Shown: positions 1 to 5,532 of the stretch, piece by piece
How the letters are laid out: each line of letters starts with the position of its first letter
Position numbering within the stretch: position 1 is the stretch's first letter
Source: Lachnospiraceae bacterium
GTDB taxonomy: Bacteria > Bacillota_A > Clostridia > Lachnospirales > Lachnospiraceae
Assembly (NCBI GenBank): GCA_017613595.1
Contig: JAGADM010000044.1
Location: 1 to 9,636 of the forward strand
Length of the DNA: 9,636 nt
Direction: 5' to 3'
Translations under genes and position numbers: made by a program
Notes under the pieces: model-generated
The model's database searches: none
What the model saw: only the letters and a program-made list of their open reading frames with translations
What the model was told of the DNA's origin: nothing

Positions 1-398
1 ATCTTGCCGTGCGGCCGGTCGTCGTAATACTGGAAGGGCAGCTTCTGCAGATGCGCGAACAAATCCTTCCGGATATCGTAGATGATGTTCTGCGAAACGC
101 GGATCATCATGCGGGAACGGATCAGGCTGAAGATTACGCTGATCATGTACACGGTAATCAGAAGTCCGCCGAGCAGGAACAGGAATTTCCTGTTGCCGTT
201 CGGAATCGCATCATCGATTGCACGCTGCGTAATCATCGGAGCAAGCAACGCAACCGCGCCCGCAAGCGCGCTGATGAGAAGCGCGCAAATCATCTTCGGA
301 AGGTACTTCTTTATGTACGCCGAAGCGAGAAGAAGATGCCGGATATTAAAGGGCTCGTCGAGCCGTTCGTCCTGTTTGTAAGTATTTTTCTCTGCCAT
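1..398 (-). CDS. Heterodimeric ABC exporter, second half-transporter (5' part only, runs off the left edge)
   Basis: This is the N-terminal 132 residues of an ABC exporter half-transporter; the gene continues beyond base 1, so the nucleotide-binding domain is not seen. It starts MAEKNTYKQDERLDEPFNIR. Two hydrophobic segments at about residues 34-56 and 72-92 are the first two helices of an exporter membrane domain, followed by a polar helix and PFQYYDDRPHGKI (residues 121 onward), which resembles the intracellular loop seen in half-transporters of this class. The start at 398 is set by an AGGAGGTG ribosome binding site (406-413), 7 nt upstream, which overlaps the TAG stop of the preceding gene, so the two are co-transcribed and probably translationally coupled. 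Its partner has a degenerate ATPase site, so this subunit should carry the working catalytic glutamate. The substrate cannot be told. Confidence 0.9.
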   Translation of the reverse strand, partial: MAEKNTYKQDERLDEPFNIRHLLLASAYIKKYLPKMICALLISALAGAVALLAPMITQRAIDDAIPNGNRKFLFLLGGLLITVYMISVIFSLIRSRMMIRVSQNIIYDIRKDLFAHLQKLPFQYYDDRPHGK

Positions 399-411
399 TT
401 TCCGTCACCTC

Positions 412-2202
412 CTAACCCGCTAAATCCGTCTGCCCGAGCTGCAGTTTCACAAGCTCGGAGTAGTATCCGCCGGCGGCGATGAGTTCCTGATGGTTGCCGG
501 ACTCCAAAATCCGTCCGTCCTTCAGAACCAGTATCTTGTCGGCGAACTTGGTTGTGGAAATCCGCTGCGCGATGATAATCTTCGTGCACGGGAAATCCAG
601 GTTGCGAAGGCTGTGCTGAATCTGCTTCTCCGTCTCCATGTCAACTGCCGAAGTCGTGTCATCAAGGATCAGGATGGAAGGCTTTATGGCAAGCGCACGG
701 GCCAGCGAAATACGCTGTTTCTGTCCGCCGGACAGGCCGACTCCGCGCTCGCCGACAATCGTATCGTACCCTTCGGGCATTCTGTGGATGAAGTCCGAAG
801 CGGCAGAGTAGCGGGCGTATTTCTCGACCTGCTCCGCGGTCAGATAGGAGGCTCCGTAAGCGATGTTTCCTTCAATCGTATCGGAATACAGAAGAACGTC
901 CTGCGTAGCGAGACCGATATTCTTTCGAAGGTCGGTCAGCTTGTACTGTTCCACGGGAACGCCGTCCACGCGGACGGTTCCGGAATTCGCCTCATAGAAG
1001 CGCGGAATCATCTGAATCAGGGAAGTCTTTCCGCAGCCGGTTTCCCCGATAATCGCAACGGTCTCGCCGGGCTCAGCGGTAAATGTGATGTCCTTTAACA
1101 CAGGAAGCTTTCCGTCATCATATTGGAAGCTGACGTGCTCGAATTCAACGCGGCCTTCGAAACGGCCGGGATGCGGCATGGCGTCCGGGCGGTCCACGAT
1201 TTCCGCTTCGGAATAGTAGATTTCCATAATCTTATCGGAAGCGGCGCTGAAACGCTGGAATTCGTTCATGATGTTACCCATCATGCGCATCGGGTTTGCG
1301 ATGGCCCAGATCAGAAGGGAGAATGCGGTATATTCGCCCATCGAGATCTGACCGTTTATGATGAACAGACCGCCGACCATAAGCAGGATGACCGGAAGGG
1401 CATTGGCAATCAGTTCCACGAACGGGAAGAATTTAAGCCATACCATCTGTGTCCGGACATTGGTGTCGCGGTAGTCTTTGTTGGTGTTGTCGAAGTGTTC
1501 TTTTTCGTATTCTTCGCGGGCAAATGCTTTGACGACACGGTTTCCGGAGATGTTCTCCTGCGCGTCGGTGTTCATTCCCGCAAGCTTCTCACGAAGCGCC
1601 TTGTGCATCGGAGCGACTTTTCTTCGGAAGCGGAACACGATGACGAAGATCAGCGGCGAAATCGAAAGCACGCAAAGCGCAAGCCGTACGTCAATCAGGA
1701 AGAAATAGACGGCGGCCGAGGTGAACAGCGTCAGCGACTCGACGATACAGCGGATTACCCATGCGATGTTGTGACGGACGGCATCCAGATCACCGGTCAC
1801 GCGCGTCATCAGATCGCCGGTTCGGTAGGTGCTGTAGAATTTCATGTCCTGCCGCTGAATCTTATCATAAAGAAAATTACGGATGCGGAACAGCGTTGCC
1901 TGCGAAACGCGTTCGTAGGCCATGCAGTCCAGATATACAACGATGACGCGGAACAGCGTCAGGCCGACCATCAGGCCGATCAGGCGGTAGAATTTGCCGG
2001 AATTGTCCGACAGGCTCAAGCCGTCACGTTCCACCTGCTGGAACAGGTCGACAATCTTTCCTGAGTAGTGCGGTACAACGAGCTGGAGCATGTTGTAGAG
2101 CGCGGTCCCGAGAAGCGCGACGATGAAGAGAGCATGATTCCCTTTCATGTTCTCCCAGAGCCACCGAAGCCGCGATTTCGGGCGGGATTTTTCTTCGTTC
2201 AT
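412..2202 (-). CDS. Heterodimeric ABC exporter, first half-transporter with degenerate ATPase site
   Basis: This 596-residue half-transporter fuses a six-helix exporter membrane domain (about residues 20-310) to a nucleotide-binding domain (about 350-590). Visible motifs are Walker A GETGCGKT (386-393), Q-loop Gln434, signature LSGGQ (490-494), Walker B ILILDD (510-515) and D-loop SAVD (518-521). Two catalytic positions are altered: the glutamate after Walker B is Asp515, and the switch histidine is Gln546 (IIIAQRIST). The same pair of changes marks the degenerate-site subunit of heterodimeric exporters such as TM287/288 and BmrCD. I place the start at 2202 (MNEEKSRPKS) because GGAGGG lies 6 nt upstream; a longer frame reaches 2316 but its extra residues look untranslated. 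The partner gene follows after 13 bp. The role is probably multidrug or lipid/peptide export; the substrate is not identifiable. Confidence 0.95.
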   Translation of the reverse strand: MNEEKSRPKSRLRWLWENMKGNHALFIVALLGTALYNMLQLVVPHYSGKIVDLFQQVERDGLSLSDNSGKFYRLIGLMVGLTLFRVIVVYLDCMAYERVSQATLFRIRNFLYDKIQRQDMKFYSTYRTGDLMTRVTGDLDAVRHNIAWVIRCIVESLTLFTSAAVYFFLIDVRLALCVLSISPLIFVIVFRFRRKVAPMHKALREKLAGMNTDAQENISGNRVVKAFAREEYEKEHFDNTNKDYRDTNVRTQMVWLKFFPFVELIANALPVILLMVGGLFIINGQISMGEYTAFSLLIWAIANPMRMMGNIMNEFQRFSAASDKIMEIYYSEAEIVDRPDAMPHPGRFEGRVEFEHVSFQYDDGKLPVLKDITFTAEPGETVAIIGETGCGKTSLIQMIPRFYEANSGTVRVDGVPVEQYKLTDLRKNIGLATQDVLLYSDTIEGNIAYGASYLTAEQVEKYARYSAASDFIHRMPEGYDTIVGERGVGLSGGQKQRISLARALAIKPSILILDDTTSAVDMETEKQIQHSLRNLDFPCTKIIIAQRISTTKFADKILVLKDGRILESGNHQELIAAGGYYSELVKLQLGQTDLAG

Positions 2203-2282
2203 GGTATTCCCTCCAAGAAAAATACAATAACTCTTTCCTTCACACCGAAAGCGTACCAAAAAAACAAATTCGGAGCAATGGC

Positions 2283-2313
2283 TCTTTCTTTCATAAAGAT
2301 GTCTTTCTTTCAT
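2283..2313. repeat. Perfect 12-bp direct repeat in the divergent promoter region
   Basis: TCTTTCTTTCAT occurs at 2283-2294 and again at 2302-2313, a start-to-start spacing of 19 bp, close to two helical turns. A 10/12 match lies at 2232-2243. The repeats sit between the divergent exporter and htrA genes and just upstream of a CATAAT hexamer (2325-2330) that could be a -10 element for htrA with a poor -35. They could be a regulator binding site for either gene, but no regulator gene is seen nearby. Confidence 0.45.
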
Positions 2314-2354
2314 CACAAATTAGACATAATTGTTGAATAGAGTAGAGGCAGACG

Positions 2355-2385
2355 ATGAGAAAAAGGTTTCTCATTTTTCGTGAGA
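2355..2385 (+). promoter_or_regulatory. Two mutually exclusive hairpins upstream of htrA
   Basis: ATGAGAAA (2355-2362) and TTTCTCAT (2367-2374) form a perfect 8-bp inverted repeat around AAGG, followed by a short T run. The right arm also contains TCTCA (2369-2373), which can instead pair with TGAGA (2381-2385). The two structures share an arm and cannot form together. They end about 20 nt before the htrA ribosome binding site, so they could be an operator or a leader switch. The stems are AT-rich and modest. Confidence 0.4.
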
Positions 2386-2417
2386 GAATGTTGTAACGCT
2401 TATGGGAGGCGATTTGA

Positions 2418-3803
2418 ATGAGCGAAGAATACAGAGACATGGCTCCGAAGGAGGAGCAGGCAGGGCAGCAGGCGCAGCCGATGCCGCAGCCGGTGCAGCA
2501 GGTCTATTATGACCCGTATATCTACCGGCTTCAGCATGAGCAGCCTGTGGTGCGGACGGAGGAGAAGAAACCGTCCTTTGTAAGCCGCTTCTTTTTGCTG
2601 GTAGGCGGAGCGATTCTGTTCGGTGCACTGGCCGGCGGCGCATTTATCGGTGTGAAAGCACTTGAAAAGAAGTTCGGAAAGAACGAGGAAACGCCGGTGG
2701 AGCAGACCACCGAAGGAACGAACGAATTGGATGTGAAGAAGCCGAAGACCGGCATTGTCCTTCAGACCTCGAAAGATGTCGGAGAGACATCCGTCAGCGC
2801 GGTAGACGTATCTGCGGTTGCGGAGTCGGCAATGCCTTCGGTTGTGGCAATCAATAATTACAGTAAGCAGTCCTACTCGTACTTCTTCTACAACTATGAG
2901 AGCGACGGAGAAGTACTTGCCGGTTCCGGTTCCGGAATTATTATCGGACAGAACGACAAAGAAGTTCTGATTGTAACAAACTTCCATGTGGTGGACGGCG
3001 CCGAGAGGCTTTCCGTGCAGTTCGTGGACGGCACGACGGCCGACGCAGCCGTGAAGGGATCGGCTTCCTCCTCCGATCTTGCAGTGCTTGCAGTCAAGTT
3101 TGAAGACCTTTCCGACAGCACGGTGGAAGCTATTCGTGTTGCACGGCTCGGCAGCTCCGACGACGTCAAGGTCGGTGAGATTGCCATCGCAGTAGGAAAT
3201 GCACTCGGTTACGGGCAGTCGGTCACGGTCGGTTACATCAGCGCCAAGGAGCGCAAGATTACAATCGACAAGGTGACCTACACCCTGATCCAGACCGACG
3301 CCGCAATCAACCCCGGTAACAGCGGCGGCGCCCTTCTTAATAAGAACGGCGAGGTCATCGGAATCAATTCCGCCAAATACGAAGACTACAAGGTGGAAGG
3401 CATGGGATTTGCCATTCCGATCAGCAACATCCTGAGTCTGATTAATGAACTCAGCAACCGGGAAGAAATCAAGGAAGATGAGCGCGCCTACCTCGGAATC
3501 GAGCGGGGTACCGACATTACCGACGATCTGTACGCGGAGCGCTTTAACATTCCGAAGGGACTCTATGTAAATGCCGTTGCCAAGGGCTCGGCGGCCGAGA
3601 AAGCGGGCATCCGCCAGGGCGATATCATCGTCCGGATGGACAGCGCGATTATCTACGGCATGAGCGATTTACAGGAATTCCTGAGTTATACGAAGGCCGG
3701 CACGGAAATCGAAGTCGTGTTGTACCGTTCGAACCAGGGCGTTTATGAGGAACAGGTCATTAGAGTGGTTTTGGATAAGCGTCCGACGAAGAAGAAATCT
3801 TAA
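2418..3803 (+). CDS. htrA: Membrane-anchored HtrA/DegP-family serine protease with one PDZ domain
   Basis: This 461-residue protein is a trypsin-like HtrA protease that degrades or refolds damaged proteins on the outer face of the membrane. Residues 1-52 form a Gln/Pro-rich cytoplasmic tail, residues about 57-80 a single membrane anchor, and 81-125 a charged linker. The protease domain spans about 130-345, with His190 (TNFHVV), Asp220 (SSDLAV) and Ser302 in GNSGG forming the catalytic triad. One PDZ domain covers about 357-455 and probably binds C-terminal tails of substrates or regulates activity. A loop at 150-160 before the protease core is rich in Tyr and Phe. Length and order match Firmicute HtrA. 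The start at 2418 has GGGAGG 8 nt upstream. It is divergent from the exporter genes, with 215 bp between them. No two-component system that would control it is visible. Confidence 0.96.
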   Translation: MSEEYRDMAPKEEQAGQQAQPMPQPVQQVYYDPYIYRLQHEQPVVRTEEKKPSFVSRFFLLVGGAILFGALAGGAFIGVKALEKKFGKNEETPVEQTTEGTNELDVKKPKTGIVLQTSKDVGETSVSAVDVSAVAESAMPSVVAINNYSKQSYSYFFYNYESDGEVLAGSGSGIIIGQNDKEVLIVTNFHVVDGAERLSVQFVDGTTADAAVKGSASSSDLAVLAVKFEDLSDSTVEAIRVARLGSSDDVKVGEIAIAVGNALGYGQSVTVGYISAKERKITIDKVTYTLIQTDAAINPGNSGGALLNKNGEVIGINSAKYEDYKVEGMGFAIPISNILSLINELSNREEIKEDERAYLGIERGTDITDDLYAERFNIPKGLYVNAVAKGSAAEKAGIRQGDIIVRMDSAIIYGMSDLQEFLSYTKAGTEIEVVLYRSNQGVYEEQVIRVVLDKRPTKKKS

Positions 3804-3819
3804 CACTTCTCTTTATCCG

Positions 3820-3849
3820 ATCCCCCCGAGACGAAAGTTCCGGGGGGAT
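3820..3849 (+). terminator. GC-rich hairpin after htrA, probable terminator
   Basis: ATCCCCCCG (3820-3828) pairs perfectly with CGGGGGGAT (3841-3849). Inside the loop, AC/GT (3831-3832 with 3837-3838) closes a GAAA tetraloop. The hairpin begins 17 nt after the htrA stop. The tail is only ATTCTG, not a true T run, so termination may be incomplete and some transcript may continue into the next gene, for which I see no clear promoter. Confidence 0.7.
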
Positions 3850-3947
3850 TCTGACACATAAGGGGCCGGCGTTTGCAACCCATAAGAACGGCAGAGCGGA
3901 AAATGCGAAGGAAGATGTGTGTTTGGGGCAGAAATACGGGGGTTATT

Positions 3948-5402
3948 ATGAGAAAGAGAATGATCGGGGTTTTGTTTTGTGTATCGCTGCTTCTGACGGC
4001 CTGCGGGAAGAGCGGCACAGATAAGGAAACGACGCCGACGCCGGAGCCGACGCAGGGAGTGCAGACATCCGAAATGACACCCGCGGTTACGACGGAAGCC
4101 GTGACACCGACGCCGAATCTTCGGGACCTTAAGGGTATTCAGGTGACGGTCGCGGATTGGTGGTCCGATGACACATGGAATGTGCCGGTCAACGCTTATC
4201 AGACCGCATGCATGGATGAACTGGAAGCGGCGGAGGAGGCGTATCATTTTACGCTTACACGGAAGAATCCGGGATATGCCTATGAGGAATATGCGTCGAA
4301 GATTGCGGAATCCGTCCGGAAGAATGAGCCGGCAGGGTCCGTGATTGCGGCAGACCTTTCCATGGTCGGAACGTTACTCCGGGATGGAATCCTTCGGGAC
4401 GTTTCCGAGGCAGTCGTGGATTTTACGAACGACAAATGGAATGATCACAATCCGGCTACGAAGATGCTCCGGATAAATGACAGACAGTATGGATTTGCTG
4501 CGGGGAACAATGCGGCCGGTCTCGGTGTGTTCTTCAATAAGGATGTTCTACGGGAGCACGGAATTAATCCGGACGACCTGTATGATATGCAGAAGAAGAG
4601 TCTGGTGAAGAACATCCGGGACGAAATCGACGAAAGCACGCACTGGAGCTGGGACGGACTCCTGCGGCTTTGTGAGTCACTTTCGGAAGACGCGGACGGA
4701 GACGGTGTAGCGGACGCGCCGGTCATCCTTTCGGACGAGCGGATTCTTGTTTACGGAGCGCTTCTTTCGAACGGAACCTTTGTCATCCGGCAGGACGAGA
4801 GCGGATTTCTTTATGAGAATGCGGATGACCCGACTGCTGCGGAAGCACTTACGTTTGTGCAGATGCTCAAAGAGAAGGGATATCTGTTAACGGATGCAGA
4901 TGATATCGCGGCTTTCGCGGAAGGACACCTCGCACTGATGATTGCCGAAGAGGGTCGCGGAAATATGCGTCTTTCCGAAACTGACACGGACTACGGATTC
5001 CTGACCTTCCCGTACGGTCCGCAGATTGGGAAGACGGTATCGATTGTGCTCAATGACACCTTTTATTTCATTCCGGATTGCGAAGCAACGAAGGACACAA
5101 CGGATGACATACTGTTTGCCTATGACTGTTATACCGAACAGCCGCTTTGTTTTGGGGAAGATGACCCGCACTGGAAGGCGGATTACGACTGGAAATTCAA
5201 AGACGAGCGCGCTGTCGACGAAACGATTCGCTATATGATAAAGGAGGCGCCCATCTATGTAAATCCGGTATGTCTTCTTTCGGACTTCTCCGACGCCTGG
5301 GTTTCGGAGATTCTCAGCGGGCAGAACGTATTGGATGTCCTTAACGCGCACAAGGCGGAGTGGCAGCAGCAGGCGAATGACTTTAACAAAATGTTTCTGT
5401 AA
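3948..5402 (+). CDS. Extracellular solute-binding lipoprotein, single domain
   Basis: This 484-residue lipoprotein has a signal peptide (MRKRMIGVLF onward) ending in lipobox LTAC, with lipidated Cys19, then a Thr/Pro-rich linker (about 24-57) and one solute-binding domain from about residue 58 to the end. The domain resembles the family 1 (MalE-type) ABC solute-binding proteins, usually for sugars. DADGDGVAD (248-256) looks like a calcium-binding loop. WSWD (233-236), SNGTFVI (274-280), FPYGP (354-358) and DDILFAYD (386-393) all recur in the C-terminal half of the next gene. The start at 3948 is chosen because it gives a proper signal peptide and has GGGGG 5 nt upstream; a TTG-initiated extension from 3873 would bury the signal. 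No promoter is obvious and no permease or ATPase adjoins it. The ligand is unknown. Confidence 0.9.
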   Translation: MRKRMIGVLFCVSLLLTACGKSGTDKETTPTPEPTQGVQTSEMTPAVTTEAVTPTPNLRDLKGIQVTVADWWSDDTWNVPVNAYQTACMDELEAAEEAYHFTLTRKNPGYAYEEYASKIAESVRKNEPAGSVIAADLSMVGTLLRDGILRDVSEAVVDFTNDKWNDHNPATKMLRINDRQYGFAAGNNAAGLGVFFNKDVLREHGINPDDLYDMQKKSLVKNIRDEIDESTHWSWDGLLRLCESLSEDADGDGVADAPVILSDERILVYGALLSNGTFVIRQDESGFLYENADDPTAAEALTFVQMLKEKGYLLTDADDIAAFAEGHLALMIAEEGRGNMRLSETDTDYGFLTFPYGPQIGKTVSIVLNDTFYFIPDCEATKDTTDDILFAYDCYTEQPLCFGEDDPHWKADYDWKFKDERAVDETIRYMIKEAPIYVNPVCLLSDFSDAWVSEILSGQNVLDVLNAHKAEWQQQANDFNKMFL

Positions 5403-5415
5403 ATAGTGTGAGCAG

Positions 5416-5444
5416 AGCTCCGGGGAAACCCGGAGCTTTCTTCC
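5416..5444 (+). terminator. Strong rho-independent terminator after the first lipoprotein gene
   Basis: AGCTCCGGG (5416-5424) pairs perfectly with CCCGGAGCT (5429-5437) across a GAAA tetraloop, followed by TTTCTTCC. It lies 13 nt after the stop codon and separates the two lipoprotein genes into different transcripts. Confidence 0.92.
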
Positions 5445-5457
5445 TATAAGGAACCGA

Positions 5458-5487
5458 TAGACAGCGATGCCATAGGTATGCTATAAT
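5458..5487 (+). promoter_or_regulatory. Promoter of the tandem-domain lipoprotein gene
   Basis: A -35 hexamer TAGACA (5458-5463, five of six consensus) is followed after 18 bp by a perfect -10 TATAAT (5482-5487) with a TGn extension (TGC, 5479-5481). Transcription would start near 5494. It lies between the preceding terminator and the gene at 5533. Confidence 0.85.
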
Positions 5488-5491
5488 ATAC

Positions 5492-5513
5492 TTTTGATGA
5501 AATATCATCAAAA
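5492..5513. promoter_or_regulatory. Perfect inverted repeat at the predicted transcription start, candidate operator
   Basis: TTTTGATGA (5492-5500) and TCATCAAAA (5505-5513) form a perfect 9-bp inverted repeat with an AATA spacer. It begins about 5 bp after the -10 element and covers the predicted start of transcription, a classic place for a repressor. Spacing and symmetry suit a dimeric helix-turn-helix protein, for example a LacI-type sugar regulator, but none is encoded here. In RNA it could also form a hairpin just ahead of the ribosome binding site. Confidence 0.65.
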
Positions 5514-5532
5514 CAGTGGGAGGTATCGAATA

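Noticed and set aside
1123..2064. 313-residue open frame on the plus strand
   Set aside because: It lies entirely antisense to the well-supported exporter gene, its translation has no family resemblance, and it has no ribosome binding site. It is a codon-bias shadow.
2203..2316. N-terminal extension of the exporter gene to 2316
   Set aside because: The extra 38 residues are not like an exporter N-terminus, and the GGAGGG at 2209-2214 clearly serves the start at 2202.
2453..2505. CAG/CCG-rich run that looks like a microsatellite
   Set aside because: It encodes the Gln/Pro-rich cytoplasmic tail of HtrA with irregular units, so it is coding composition and not a simple tandem repeat.
2400..2987. 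195-residue minus-strand frame over the htrA 5' end
   Set aside because: It is antisense to htrA, with a Leu/Arg/His-rich translation typical of a reversed frame.
3873..3947. TTG-initiated extension of the first lipoprotein
   Set aside because: It would place 25 residues before a complete lipoprotein signal peptide, which begins exactly at 3948.
3820..5437. Two GAAA-tetraloop hairpins as a dispersed repeat family
   Set aside because: The stems are unrelated in sequence; the shared tetraloop is a common feature of stable terminator hairpins.
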